From IMG/VR virus record IMGVR_UViG_3300008119_000003, positions 1-64,000 of that record: DNA of 64,000 bases, one strand, 5' to 3'. The position numbers and the translations under genes are program-made. The notes beneath the pieces were generated by a model that made no database searches, had not been told where the DNA came from, and saw nothing but the letters and a program-made list of their open reading frames with translations. The DNA is from a virus. Shown one piece after another: positions 38,423 to 46,748 of this stretch (position 1 is its first letter; every line of letters starts with the position of its first letter).

Positions 38423-38778
38423 TATTCTCCCCAGTCTATATCTACAATATTAACCGAATCGTAAGCATCAGTAACAGATCTTACATAACCGTCAATAAGT
38501 ATTACAGGCTCATCTACAAGCTCAATAGTTATAGTTCCATAACCACCATCATTATTATACCAATCCCAGTTGTAATGCTGTTCAAGTATATGAGTAGCTA
38601 GATCTTGTAGATCTCCTTCAAACTTATCATTAAGGTCAGAGCTATCTATATTATCTCCATAAAATTCTACATCTTCCACCTGGCCAGAGTCTCCTCCGCC
38701 ATCATATCTAATCTCTACATTAGTTACACCAGCATCTTTTAATGCTGCAAATAAGGTTGCTGTTTTTAAGCTTGCCAT
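38422..38778 (-). CDS. Conserved acidic protein, DUF6878-like
   Basis: 118 residues from MASLKTATLF; this start is 1 base after the preceding stop, and a longer reading would need a non-ATG start. VEIRYDGGGDSGQVEDVEFY and the acidic, beta-rich remainder (NNDGGYGTITIELVD) resemble a small family often found beside DUF6915 genes in mobile elements. Role unknown. Confidence 0.6.
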   Translation of the reverse strand: MASLKTATLFAALKDAGVTNVEIRYDGGGDSGQVEDVEFYGDNIDSSDLNDKFEGDLQDLATHILEQHYNWDWYNNDGGYGTITIELVDEPVILIDGYVRSVTDAYDSVNIVDIDWGE

Positions 38779-38779
38779 A

Positions 38780-39199
38780 TTACTTTTGTTTATAAAACCT
38801 ACCAAGTATGTTTGCGTTTAACCAGAAGTCTTTCTCCAGTACCTCACACATAAATTGGTATTTAACTTCTTGATAAGAGAGCTCTGTCTTAGAGTAGCAT
38901 ATCTTTAGGATAGTCCTTTTGATTTGTACCCCAGCTTTATGAGCTGCCTTAAGTTTCTCATTACTGCTATAGTAATTTTGATATACAATTTTTCTTACAC
39001 GCTTGTAAGTCCTCTTGCGTCTATCTGTAGACAATGCCTTCTTAGAAAGCTTGGTCTTAACATCCGCATAGAAGTTCTTCTTGCCAATGTAGGACTTGCG
39101 TTCACCATCTATGATAACATCCATCTGGTATACAAATCCTACAGCACCATCAGGAATCATATCCTCGGTGAATTCTTTATGCTGGTAGATCCAACTCAT
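38780..39199 (-). CDS. GIY-YIG-type endonuclease-like protein
   Basis: 139 residues. GFVYQMDV...SYIGKKNFY has the GIY and YIG elements; later come a basic helix, RTILKICYSKTELSYQEVKYQF with the candidate catalytic glutamate, and NANILGRF with the conserved asparagine. The order agrees with phage GIY-YIG nucleases related to Seg enzymes. It sits in the replication block, overlapping the primase gene by 4 bases, so it may be a replication or repair nuclease rather than a homing enzyme. Confidence 0.65.
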   Translation of the reverse strand: MSWIYQHKEFTEDMIPDGAVGFVYQMDVIIDGERKSYIGKKNFYADVKTKLSKKALSTDRRKRTYKRVRKIVYQNYYSSNEKLKAAHKAGVQIKRTILKICYSKTELSYQEVKYQFMCEVLEKDFWLNANILGRFYKQK

Positions 39200-40173
39200 T
39201 TCTTTAATGCTTCTTTTAATAAGGGGTGTAAGAATGTTCTTACCTTTTCTCTACCATATACTTTAACAGAGTCTGACAAATCCTTCTCGAGTTTCAGATG
39301 TATCCCCGGAAAACCAAAGTTATCCTTATACTTCTTCATCGCTTTTATACCGGCCTCATCATTATCAAATAGAGTACAGATAGATTTATATCTAACCTTG
39401 TATATATCTATTACCTCTTGACGGATTGCTGTATTCTCACTGTCTGGTGCTACAACTTCTAGATTGTAACCAAACTTCTTGAGACACATTGCATCCTTAA
39501 GAGAACTGCAGATAACAAGATTAGGTACGTCAAACTTTAATTGGTCGGTACCCTGTACATAATTTTTTACCTTCAGAAACTTATGCTCCTTTACCTTAGG
39601 CTGATAGACCTTATAGATCTGTCCGTCCGCCCTAGTATAACCATATATATAATTACCTTTAATAGTAAGTTCATCTACAATTCCGTCGTCATCTTTCTCC
39701 ATCTTGTAGAATTCTAATGGCAATACATTATATTCAGTAAGAGTATCGGAATCTATTCCATACCTTGACCAGAACTCGGCGTCTAAATTATTCCACTGTC
39801 TAGCAGAGTAATCGGATACCTTATAAGATGCTTGTTTCTTGAATGCACTTACGGAATATTCTCCGTCGTTCTTTAATAGGAATTCATTATAGTCTTCAGT
39901 TATCTTTCTTATAGCTTCGTAGTATTCTAGATTAAATATCTTAGATACCAAACTAATATGATTACCACCATTGCCGGTAGAGAAGTCTTTGTATAGATAA
40001 CCCGAAGTGTTATAATAAATACAGAAGCTCGGAGTACGTTCTTCAGGATTGAATAAAGATTTAATCTTTACAGTTTGACCAGTTAACTTCTCATCTAATC
40101 TACAATAATATTCGAATGCCCATACTGTAGGTACATCCGCTATGTCGGATATTAAAAATCTAGTACTAATCAT
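39196..40173 (-). CDS. DnaG-type DNA primase (Toprim)
   Basis: 325 residues. The N-terminal DnaG-like region (IKSLFNPEERTPSFCIYYN, DFSTGNGGNHISLVSKIF) lacks an obvious zinc-finger set, as in many phage primases. The Toprim part has LVICSSLKDAMCL (catalytic E position altered to D/K context), CTLFDNDEAGIKAM (DxD) and the basic tail. It would make primers for the family B polymerase. A hairpin with T-rich tail precedes its start. Confidence 0.8.
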   Translation of the reverse strand: MISTRFLISDIADVPTVWAFEYYCRLDEKLTGQTVKIKSLFNPEERTPSFCIYYNTSGYLYKDFSTGNGGNHISLVSKIFNLEYYEAIRKITEDYNEFLLKNDGEYSVSAFKKQASYKVSDYSARQWNNLDAEFWSRYGIDSDTLTEYNVLPLEFYKMEKDDDGIVDELTIKGNYIYGYTRADGQIYKVYQPKVKEHKFLKVKNYVQGTDQLKFDVPNLVICSSLKDAMCLKKFGYNLEVVAPDSENTAIRQEVIDIYKVRYKSICTLFDNDEAGIKAMKKYKDNFGFPGIHLKLEKDLSDSVKVYGREKVRTFLHPLLKEALKK

Positions 40174-40182
40174 AACGGTAAA

Positions 40183-40219
40183 ATTAAGGGGGAATATTCC
40201 TACTCCCCCTAGTAATTTT
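40183..40219 (-). terminator. Hairpin between SSB-like gene and primase
   Basis: On the minus strand AGGGGGA, an ~11-base loop, TCCCCCT, then TAATTTT, ending about 10 bases before the primase ATG and starting just after the stop at 40222. Same position relative to genes as the 30909 element. Confidence 0.6.
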
Positions 40220-40221
40220 AT

Positions 40222-40914
40222 TTATAATTCAAAGTCGCCAGCTACATTGCTGGTAGTAGGAGTTGCATCTCCAAAAGATTGAACCGTATCGGTCTTGCTC
40301 TTCTTGATATGAACATCAGCATTAAACTTAACTACCTTGCTCAATGCTTCTTCAACATCTGCAGACTCGTAAGCCAAGCCTTCCTTAGACCACTTTGGTA
40401 AATACAAATCGTGGTTAGTATAGCCTTGCTTATTCTGATATTCACGACCTGCTACACAAGCACGTAGATACTTACCAGTAAATGGCTTATCTGCATTAAG
40501 CTGACTTACCAAAGACTCTATAGTATCATGCTTATTATCTTGACTCTCTAACCAAGACTGCATACTCAACGCTTTACAGATGTTGTTAACAGCTTTCAGG
40601 ATCTCGTCATCACGCTTAATAATAATACCTGATTTAGTTTCGCCATCAGCATATGGGAATTCAGAGAAACGAATACGTCCCACCTGACCTTTGTAACGAC
40701 CCTGTGTAGGATCATCCTTGTCAATAAAGAAACCTTCGAAGTCAGCTCCCATGTCAGGACCCTCTACATTAAGGTTCATATTATAAGCTCCCTTCTTGTA
40801 AGGAACTTCGTCTAAGACAATGCTATTAATCTTAAACGTATGGACGCCCGGCGCCAATGTTTTAGGAACAGAGCTACCGCCGCTGTTCGTGTCGATGTTT
40901 TTTGTACTAATCAT
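40222..40914 (-). CDS. Probable single-stranded DNA-binding protein
   Basis: 230 residues. A beta-rich N-terminal region (GVHTFKINSIVLDEVPYKKGAYNMNLNV; FEGFFIDKDD; GQVGRIRFSEFPY) could form an OB fold, followed by helices and a flexible C-terminus ending GDFEL, an acidic/hydrophobic tip. Position between a Sak4-like ATPase and the primase supports a ssDNA-binding role. No signature motif proves it. Confidence 0.45.
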   Translation of the reverse strand: MISTKNIDTNSGGSSVPKTLAPGVHTFKINSIVLDEVPYKKGAYNMNLNVEGPDMGADFEGFFIDKDDPTQGRYKGQVGRIRFSEFPYADGETKSGIIIKRDDEILKAVNNICKALSMQSWLESQDNKHDTIESLVSQLNADKPFTGKYLRACVAGREYQNKQGYTNHDLYLPKWSKEGLAYESADVEEALSKVVKFNADVHIKKSKTDTVQSFGDATPTTSNVAGDFEL

Positions 40915-40924
40915 TTTTTAATTA

Positions 40925-41665
40925 TTAATCTATGAATACTTTATCCCAGTTTACTACTACCTCATTATCCACGAGCTCAGAGATTTCAATCTCTTGATTA
41001 CGAAGATGCTCAGGTCTTGCGCCACATGATATCTCATCAGTGGTTTTGAAACTTAATATGTTCTTACTACCTCTACGGAATAGATAACCAATCGCATCTG
41101 AATTAGATGTAGTAATTAGTTTGAGCTTACCTGTCAACGCTAAGTCTAGCGAATTAAAGTTCGACCCGTTCTTCTCCAATAGAGTATCCTTAACGTGACC
41201 TACAAGTATAGTTCTTGGTGCCCAAGTCTTGATGTAATCAATAACTTTTACGAATGCCTCCCTTAACCAGGGATATCCTGCACCATTTGGTAGGTTAAGA
41301 ATGCTACCATATTTAGCCTTCCCTTCGGTTGGCCAACCTTTACCCATCGGAGTCCGCGTGTAAAGTTCTTCAGCATATGGTAAACACATCTCTTCTAATG
41401 CTGTAATAGTATCAATAGCGACATAGCCGTACGGATTCCCTGCATCTTTGATTGCTTTACCAATTGCTTTTATTTCGTCAAGAGATGTTGCCTTCATCTT
41501 AATAGCGTCAACGTAATCGCTACCGCTTTCAAGATCTAAGATTAAACAGTTCTCTAACTGTGAAAGCACGGTTGTTTTACCGGCTTTTGGTTTACTAAAA
41601 ATAACCAGGTTCTTAGGACTTTTGCTAGTCGCAGGAACCTTACTTGTAGGCAACTTAATTTCCAT
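40925..41665 (-). CDS. Sak4-like RecA-fold ATPase (recombination)
   Basis: 246 residues. Walker A FSKPKAGKTTV (K30), LILDLESGSDYVD, Walker B-like YGYVAIDTITALEEM, and ILVGHVKDTL match the phage AAA_24/Sak4 family, RecA-like ATPases that assist single-strand annealing with an SSB partner. The SSB-like gene follows 10 bases downstream, and a PD-(D/E)XK nuclease is encoded further along the same strand. Confidence 0.8.
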   Translation of the reverse strand: MEIKLPTSKVPATSKSPKNLVIFSKPKAGKTTVLSQLENCLILDLESGSDYVDAIKMKATSLDEIKAIGKAIKDAGNPYGYVAIDTITALEEMCLPYAEELYTRTPMGKGWPTEGKAKYGSILNLPNGAGYPWLREAFVKVIDYIKTWAPRTILVGHVKDTLLEKNGSNFNSLDLALTGKLKLITTSNSDAIGYLFRRGSKNILSFKTTDEISCGARPEHLRNQEIEISELVDNEVVVNWDKVFID

Positions 41666-41666
41666 G

Positions 41667-42203
41667 TTACTTTATTAAATCGTTTAACCATTTCTTTCTG
41701 CTAACAGGTTGCTTCAACATGATAGCGGCTAAATCTCTAATAGTAAGCTGATCTAACGGAGCATCCTGATCAGGATCCATTATGTCATCAAAGCCATCAA
41801 AAGATAACTGCGTCATCTTAGAAGGTTCCTCTACTGCAATCTCTACCTTACTTAATTCAGCAACAGGTACGAGATATCTTTCACTGATTCCCTCGAGCTC
41901 ACTTTCGATTGCTTCGTATTCATCTGCGAAGAAAGGATTAAACTTCCATTTATAAAGAGTTCTGTTTGCATCTTCACATTCCATCTCACGACTTACGAAC
42001 TCTAAATAAAGATCTTGTTTCATCTTCAACTGACTTGGAAATAAAGCAATGTGTTTGCTGTCTTTACCAACCGGTTTGTAGGCTAACGTAGGAACATATA
42101 CCGCATCGGGTATACCTAACTTTTCAAAAACTTCTTGGTGAAATTCTCGGAGCTCTTTAGTACGAGCTCTTCTGTCTAACTTTTCTGTGGTTTTAATAGC
42201 CAT
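41667..42203 (-). CDS. Uncharacterised replication-block protein (178 residues)
   Basis: Basic N-terminus (KLDRRARTKELREFHQE), an alpha/beta middle, an acidic linker and a short C-terminal domain (LTIRDLAAIMLKQPVSRKKWLNDLIK) that could be a small protein-binding helix pair. It lies between helicase and Sak4 genes with 1-4 base gaps, so a helicase loader or partner is possible but not shown. Confidence 0.6.
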   Translation of the reverse strand: MAIKTTEKLDRRARTKELREFHQEVFEKLGIPDAVYVPTLAYKPVGKDSKHIALFPSQLKMKQDLYLEFVSREMECEDANRTLYKWKFNPFFADEYEAIESELEGISERYLVPVAELSKVEIAVEEPSKMTQLSFDGFDDIMDPDQDAPLDQLTIRDLAAIMLKQPVSRKKWLNDLIK

Positions 42204-42207
42204 TTTT

Positions 42208-43200
42208 TTACCTTGTATTAATTCGTTTTTCTTGTGTAGGAGGAGCAGGTATTTCTACTACCCTCATCTTTTCGAATTCGCATCGGAAGAAACTCATTCT
42301 AGTATCACCATTCCTACATTTAAGGAAGTGCATTACCATAACGTTTTCATCATTAATGATATACCTATCGGGACCATAATAGCGAACCTTAAAATATCCC
42401 GGTCTGTTAAGACCAACAAGTATATCGGCATGCTGCAATAATGCATCGGCTCCCATCAAGTCAGAAGTAAGGATGTAGTTTCCAGCTCTACCATCTTCAT
42501 TTCTATCTGGGCTATCGATGTTTCTATTAAGCTGGCTAAGTATGATAAAGGAAATAGGATACTTTCTCTTCAACTCTGTAAGCATCTCTGCCAGGTTGTA
42601 AAGCATCTCGTGTTTATCTTTTTCAAACGGTGCTAACTTAACAAGGTAGGAGTGATCAAGAGTTACAATCGTATTTGTATATGTCGGAAATTCTCCCTCA
42701 CGATTCATGTGGTCTTCCATATACATCTCGATAATAGATCTTATCTCCAATACTGTTCTCGGTTTCTCGACAACATCTATTGGGTAACCTACTCTTTGCT
42801 TTGCATAATCATAGCATGCTTGTAGATCTGTGTCTGCTAAGGTACCGTTAGCACTACACAAATATTTATACGACTTACCAACGACGCTAGAAAATTCTCT
42901 TAAGGCAGATACACGGCCAATCATTTCGAATTGAAATTCTAAAACTCTAAAGTTCTCCCCCTTATTCAGGACGAATGCACTGTTAATGATGTTATCTTTA
43001 ACCAGAGTTTTACCTGCGCCTGATCTACCTGCGATCACTGTTAACGTGTTCCATTCTATACCGTCAGTACCCGCGTCATTAAACTTTTCCCAGGGAGTCT
43101 TGAGACTTTTGATAGCCCCTTCTTTCCTACCCTTCATATAGTGAAGAGCTTGGACAAAGCTTTCTTTCTGCCCCTTCCAGGGCTTAGCGATTTCTGACAT
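42208..43200 (-). CDS. DnaB-like replicative helicase
   Basis: 330 residues corresponding to the RecA-like C-terminal domain only. Walker A VIAGRSGAGKTLV (K64), NFRVLEFQFEMIGRVSALREF, Walker B NTIVTLDHSYLV, and ISFIILSQLNRNID (motif H3) are those of SF4 helicases. No N-terminal primase-binding domain is visible, as in other small phage helicases. Confidence 0.85.
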   Translation of the reverse strand: MSEIAKPWKGQKESFVQALHYMKGRKEGAIKSLKTPWEKFNDAGTDGIEWNTLTVIAGRSGAGKTLVKDNIINSAFVLNKGENFRVLEFQFEMIGRVSALREFSSVVGKSYKYLCSANGTLADTDLQACYDYAKQRVGYPIDVVEKPRTVLEIRSIIEMYMEDHMNREGEFPTYTNTIVTLDHSYLVKLAPFEKDKHEMLYNLAEMLTELKRKYPISFIILSQLNRNIDSPDRNEDGRAGNYILTSDLMGADALLQHADILVGLNRPGYFKVRYYGPDRYIINDENVMVMHFLKCRNGDTRMSFFRCEFEKMRVVEIPAPPTQEKRINTR

Positions 43201-43211
43201 GTTGTTGGTAA

Positions 43212-43424
43212 TTAAGTCCGACTAGATCCAAGGACTCTTCGGACAGTAAAGTTATAAATTTTATCCGAGGTAAAAAATATAAATTCTAAAACTAATGAAC
43301 AGACGTAGGAAATATCTGTTAGGAATGTGTCAATAAGTAACCAACAAATAACCGATAAACCTACACCTAATATAACCCTAAACATAATCCTTTCGAACTT
43401 TTGAAACTGTTCTATTTGCATCAT
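43212..43424 (-). CDS. Small membrane protein (70 residues)
   Basis: Two hydrophobic segments (FRVILGVGLSVICWLLI and SLVLEFIFF) and a basic C-terminus. Located between the helicase and a DNA-binding-type protein with a 4-base overlap. Function unknown. Confidence 0.55.
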   Translation of the reverse strand: MMQIEQFQKFERIMFRVILGVGLSVICWLLIDTFLTDISYVCSLVLEFIFFTSDKIYNFTVRRVLGSSRT

Positions 43425-44008
43425 ACCACTTTCTCTTTTATGTGATTATCATCATCCTGATAACCACCGTTTAATATTATCTCACAGAACGCTGCAAGTT
43501 CTGAATCCCAAGTCTTATCAATACTTTGTTTACGAATAAAGTATTGGGAATTCTTCATGTACATATACCTGTTCTTCTCATACGAGTCAACGTAATAAGC
43601 AGTAGCTTTCAGTATTGTATCCCAACTGTAATCATAGTTCTTAAAGAACCATTCGAAGGCTTTCTTCAAATCATTCTTAGGTAATCTTGCTGCTTTACCG
43701 CTAGGTAACTTACCTTTTGGAAACATCTCAAGATACTGAACTACTAGATCATCCTCTGTAACTACAATAGCCTTAACGGAAGCTCGCATGTTACCAAATA
43801 ATGCCGTAGCATCATCGATAATTTTATTACCAGCATCAGTAAGAATACCTTTCTTGGCATCTTCGATAAGATCAAGATCAGCAAGTAATCTAAGTTCAGT
43901 ATGAACATTGATAACACTTGGTCTAACTTTATTTGCGATACCCCATAGAACATAAAATCCATTAGGGCTTATGCCGTTTTCGGCTAGATAATCAAAGAAT
44001 TCTTTCAT
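43421..44008 (-). CDS. Winged-helix-type replication protein candidate
   Basis: 195 residues. The first 70 form a likely winged helix (FDYLAENGISPNGFYVLWGI; HTELRLLADLDLIEDAKKGILTDAG). The second half carries FPKGKLPSGKAARLPKNDL, NYDYSWDTILKATAYYVDSY and SQYFIRKQ, a pattern seen in Bacteroidota phage proteins next to helicases. It could be an initiator or helicase loader. The 4-base overlaps with both neighbours support co-expression. Confidence 0.5.
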   Translation of the reverse strand: MKEFFDYLAENGISPNGFYVLWGIANKVRPSVINVHTELRLLADLDLIEDAKKGILTDAGNKIIDDATALFGNMRASVKAIVVTEDDLVVQYLEMFPKGKLPSGKAARLPKNDLKKAFEWFFKNYDYSWDTILKATAYYVDSYEKNRYMYMKNSQYFIRKQSIDKTWDSELAAFCEIILNGGYQDDDNHIKEKVV

Positions 44009-44523
44009 AACATTTCGGAATCTAAAGATACAAATGTTTTTGTAATTCCCTTCTCTTGCAACTTAGACATCAGGTTACTCCATATAGGAAGAACTCTCTT
44101 GTCTTTAATATCTAGGGCTACCTTAGTCTTATTACTACCGTGTAACATAGTAGCATGATGAGTAACCTTTTCTTTATGCATTTCGTTAACAACTCTTACC
44201 ATATGCGAGTAAGTCAGGCCTAATTCATTACCTATTAGGTAACAGCACTGCCTAATAATAATAACTTGTTGACCACGAAACTTCATGTTAGTAGTAAACG
44301 GAGCATCCTCTGGATACAATTCTTCTGCAAGATCTACTACAACCTTGAAGTCATTTATACCAGGTACCAAAGCATGATTACTACCAATGTACTTATCGTA
44401 TTTAACTAAACTCTTTTGAATATTAGTAAAGAACTTACCTATTACTAGGTTAAGATCATAATTCAACTGGGCTAGATCCTGCCGGATCTCCCCCCTCAAT
44501 TTCTTGACGTCTCTCTCTGCCAT
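44005..44523 (-). CDS. DnaA domain IV-like protein
   Basis: 172 residues. GQQVIIIRQCCYLIGNELGL...HMVRV...HHATMLHGSNK follows the layout of the DnaA C-terminal DNA-binding domain, in which the DHTTVLHA signature contacts the DnaA box; here the signature reads HHATMLHG. No AAA+ domain is present. Next to a winged-helix protein and the DnaB-like helicase, it may recognise the phage origin. Confidence 0.5.
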   Translation of the reverse strand: MAERDVKKLRGEIRQDLAQLNYDLNLVIGKFFTNIQKSLVKYDKYIGSNHALVPGINDFKVVVDLAEELYPEDAPFTTNMKFRGQQVIIIRQCCYLIGNELGLTYSHMVRVVNEMHKEKVTHHATMLHGSNKTKVALDIKDKRVLPIWSNLMSKLQEKGITKTFVSLDSEML

Positions 44524-44764
44524 ATTTTACGTAATCTGTTTCTTCTATATGATAAAATTTACCAGTGTTAATCGATATTGCCACATCTTTTACAATATGT
44601 TTAGCTCTGTCTAGCTCAATACCAAAGTCTGATAGTGCATCATATAGACATTTGTTTGTAACTGTACTTCTTTTAGAAGCTTCTATTTCAAAATAAACTT
44701 CTCCAAATCTCGGGTCAACTATTGTCTTGACCTTTATTCTACCAGGAAATTCTGGGCTTCTCAT
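44456..44764 (-). CDS. Uncharacterised protein (102 residues)
   Basis: I chose the ATG at 44764 (MRSPEFPGRIKVK); a longer frame needs a GTG start deep inside the glycosylase gene. Beta-rich N-terminus (VDPRFGEVYFEIEASKRSTV) and a helical middle; C-terminus GGDPAGSSPVEL. It overlaps the DnaA-like gene by 68 bases and the glycosylase gene by 26. No family recognised. Confidence 0.5.
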   Translation of the reverse strand: MRSPEFPGRIKVKTIVDPRFGEVYFEIEASKRSTVTNKCLYDALSDFGIELDRAKHIVKDVAISINTGKFYHIEETDYVKYGRERRQEIEGGDPAGSSPVEL

Positions 44765-45440
44765 TTTGCTCCAAGTATTTATTAATCTTATTCCACATAT
44801 CTCCACAATCCCACTCTGGTTCTTCGTTATATGCAGCACTGGCAGGATGACTTACCATAATCTTATAGTTATTATCAGGAATTAAATCCGCAAAGTCTTG
44901 CGCTTTCTTTCCCATAAATACATAGATTAAGTTAGGTCTGTTCCAAACTAAATAGTCTAACACATATGCCATGAAAGGTTTCCATAGTAGCTGATGCGTA
45001 CCAGGTTTACCAATCGTAGTAGTAAGTGCACTGTTTAATAATAGAACTCCTTGATTAGCCCAACGAGTTAAGTCCGGGTCATTATTAAGAGAACCGGTAG
45101 TCTTACCTATAGATTTAAACATATAGTCTAAAGACTTCTCTACTTTACCAAAGTTACTGCAACTAAAAGCAATACCATCCGCCACATTAATTTGCGGATA
45201 TGGATCTTGGCCTATAATAACTACATTAACTTTATCAAAGGGACAAACTTCGAATGCTTTAAATAAATGTTTAACCTTTGGCGTGAATCTTTTACCATCT
45301 TGTGCCTCACGTAGTAGGAAGGACAGGATATCGTCGAAGTCAGATGTCATAATAAAATTAACTAGTTGGGGACCCCAACCATTTTCTTTGAGCTTTTCGT
45401 AAAGCTTGTCTTTAACTTCTTGTAAATTAACTTCTTCCAT
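44739..45440 (-). CDS. ung: Uracil-DNA glycosylase
   Basis: 233 residues from the ATG at 45440 (MEEVNLQEV), normal for family 1. VVIIGQDPYPQ gives the catalytic aspartate D79; GIAFSC, GVLLLNSALT, and the MVSHPASAA segment match the HPSPLSA loop that inserts into DNA. It removes uracil from DNA, leaving an abasic site. A frame from 45491 would need a TTG start and would run into the divergent gene. Divergent promoters must fit in 24 bases. Confidence 0.9.
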   Translation of the reverse strand: MEEVNLQEVKDKLYEKLKENGWGPQLVNFIMTSDFDDILSFLLREAQDGKRFTPKVKHLFKAFEVCPFDKVNVVIIGQDPYPQINVADGIAFSCSNFGKVEKSLDYMFKSIGKTTGSLNNDPDLTRWANQGVLLLNSALTTTIGKPGTHQLLWKPFMAYVLDYLVWNRPNLIYVFMGKKAQDFADLIPDNNYKIMVSHPASAAYNEEPEWDCGDMWNKINKYLEQNEKPRISW

Positions 45441-45442
45441 CT

Positions 45443-45450
45443 TATATTTG
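45443..45450 (+). promoter_or_regulatory. Bacteroidota-type -7 box for the isolated plus-strand gene
   Basis: TATATTTG, with a TTG about 20 bases upstream at 45420-45422, located 15 bases before the ATG at 45465. It lies in the 24-base gap between the divergent glycosylase and this gene. Confidence 0.5.
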
Positions 45451-45464
45451 TTAAAATTTGTATA

Positions 45465-45782
45465 ATGTCCGAGCCTAAAAAACCAGTTCAAGTAGAAGTA
45501 TATAAGCCTGATACAGTAATCAAAATAGAATTACCTGTAGCTTATGTGCAACGATTCAACCAGTTAATGTTAGAAGGTATCCCTTATAAGGATCACGACC
45601 ATTTTACTGAGACACTTAAAAAAGTAGAGAAAGGAGATCAAGATGATCCTTATAGCTACCATGTAACAACCATACTATCTTTTCTAGTTATGGTTGAAGA
45701 AGCTGCTCGTAAACAGGGTCATCTCAAAATGGTTGAGATAAACCCTGAAACACAAGAGCAGACGGATGTTAGTGAAGACTAA
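45465..45782 (+). CDS. Small plus-strand protein (105 residues)
   Basis: A lone plus-strand gene within a long minus-strand block. Charged, helical: VAYVQRFNQLMLEGIP, YSYHVTTILSFLVMVEEAARKQG, then an acidic tail. The protein-like composition, ATG start and promoter box support it. It ends convergently with the next gene (14-base overlap). Function unknown. Confidence 0.65.
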   Translation: MSEPKKPVQVEVYKPDTVIKIELPVAYVQRFNQLMLEGIPYKDHDHFTETLKKVEKGDQDDPYSYHVTTILSFLVMVEEAARKQGHLKMVEINPETQEQTDVSED

Positions 45783-46143
45783 AGTTCACAAGTTCTCCGA
45801 TTTCTATAGCTGCTTGTATAGCCATAGATAATTCTTCTTTACTACATTCTGAAAATGATTTACAGTTATCGTCAGTACATAGACCGGCTCGTAACTTTAC
45901 TTGGAGTTTCATATCTTCGAATGAGTCACCAGTATAGTTAGCAAGTTCTCTAATGCACTTATGTAACTTACTTAACTGAGCATAACTATGATCAGCTGTC
46001 TGCACTTCGTAGGTAATGACTACTGTCTCACCTTCCTGCAAACTTTTAATAAATAAACCTAGTTTAGCAGACCCTAATGGATCTATTTCTAAACTCTTAT
46101 TTACTACTTTTGCGCGTATACTTACGGGTAGTTGATCTGCCAT
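45769..46143 (-). CDS. Uncharacterised protein, weakly NinB-like (124 residues)
   Basis: Start chosen at 46143 (MADQLPVSIRAKV); the longer frame needs TTG. LGLFIKSLQEGETVVITYEV followed by AQLSKLHKCIRELANYTGDS and FEDMKLQVKLRAGL resembles the layout of small NinB-type recombination proteins (beta strands, then a helix pair), but the match is loose. A C-terminal helix contains SMAIQAAIEIGE. Confidence 0.5.
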   Translation of the reverse strand: MADQLPVSIRAKVVNKSLEIDPLGSAKLGLFIKSLQEGETVVITYEVQTADHSYAQLSKLHKCIRELANYTGDSFEDMKLQVKLRAGLCTDDNCKSFSECSKEELSMAIQAAIEIGELVNFSLH

Positions 46144-46420
46144 TTTCTTTTGGTTTGTTAGTACTTCCTTTAGGTCTTCCAGGTGATTTTTTCTGAACAA
46201 CTTTTTCTACTTTAGGCGTTTGCATTTCTTTTCTAGCCTTCTCAATACTTAGCTCATAGAATTTCTCCATGTACAAATCTAATAGACGAGCATATGATCC
46301 ATCCGCAGCATCAATCTGATCTTTAAGACGGTTAACTTGCTTATTTCTAATAGCAATACCTACTGATAATCCGGTAACTAAACCGGTAAATAATAATACA
46401 CATACTTCAAACGTTCCCAT
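46097..46420 (-). CDS. Membrane protein with AT-hook-like tail
   Basis: 107 residues: one N-terminal transmembrane helix (VCVLLFTGLVTGLSVGIAI), a coiled-coil-like segment, then a basic tail with KKSPGRPKGSTNKP, where GRP flanked by basic residues is the AT-hook core. This would let a membrane-anchored protein hold DNA or AT-rich sequences near the inner membrane (inference). It overlaps both neighbours. Confidence 0.6.
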   Translation of the reverse strand: MGTFEVCVLLFTGLVTGLSVGIAIRNKQVNRLKDQIDAADGSYARLLDLYMEKFYELSIEKARKEMQTPKVEKVVQKKSPGRPKGSTNKPKENGRSTTRKYTRKSSK

Positions 46421-46748
46421 TTCTTTTTTGTTTTAAATAGTTTTCTAATAATTCAATACTCTCTTGCATCTCCAGAAAATTCATATCTGTTATGAGCTCT
46501 GCAAATTTGCTCAATCTTTTAGACATCTCTGCCATGTCTAGTTGCTCAGGTATATCCCAGAATGCTTTCAGTAATGGACCGTGTTCTTTAACCACGATAT
46601 CATTAAAGTTATTTAAAATATTCTTAGTCTTATGCCTATTAAACCATTTGATATGCATGGTCTCATCTGCTGCGAACACAGCCATCTGTAACCACACTAC
46701 TAGGTTAGCAATCTTTAATCTGTCCGCGTCCTCTCTCGTTAATGACAT
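46407..46748 (-). CDS. Uncharacterised helical protein (113 residues)
   Basis: Almost entirely helical (LKIANLVVWLQMAVFAADE; MAEMSKRLSKFAELITDMNF). No known motif. Overlaps of 10-14 bases with both neighbours indicate the same transcript. Confidence 0.6.
   Translation of the reverse strand: MSLTREDADRLKIANLVVWLQMAVFAADETMHIKWFNRHKTKNILNNFNDIVVKEHGPLLKAFWDIPEQLDMAEMSKRLSKFAELITDMNFLEMQESIELLENYLKQKRNGNV

Noticed and set aside
38780-39199. Homing endonuclease/mobile intron
   Set aside because: The GIY-YIG-like gene is tightly coupled to the primase and no split gene or intron boundary is seen.
44765-44839. Longer GTG-started version of the 102-residue protein
   Set aside because: It would extend deep into the glycosylase gene; an ATG at 44764 is available.
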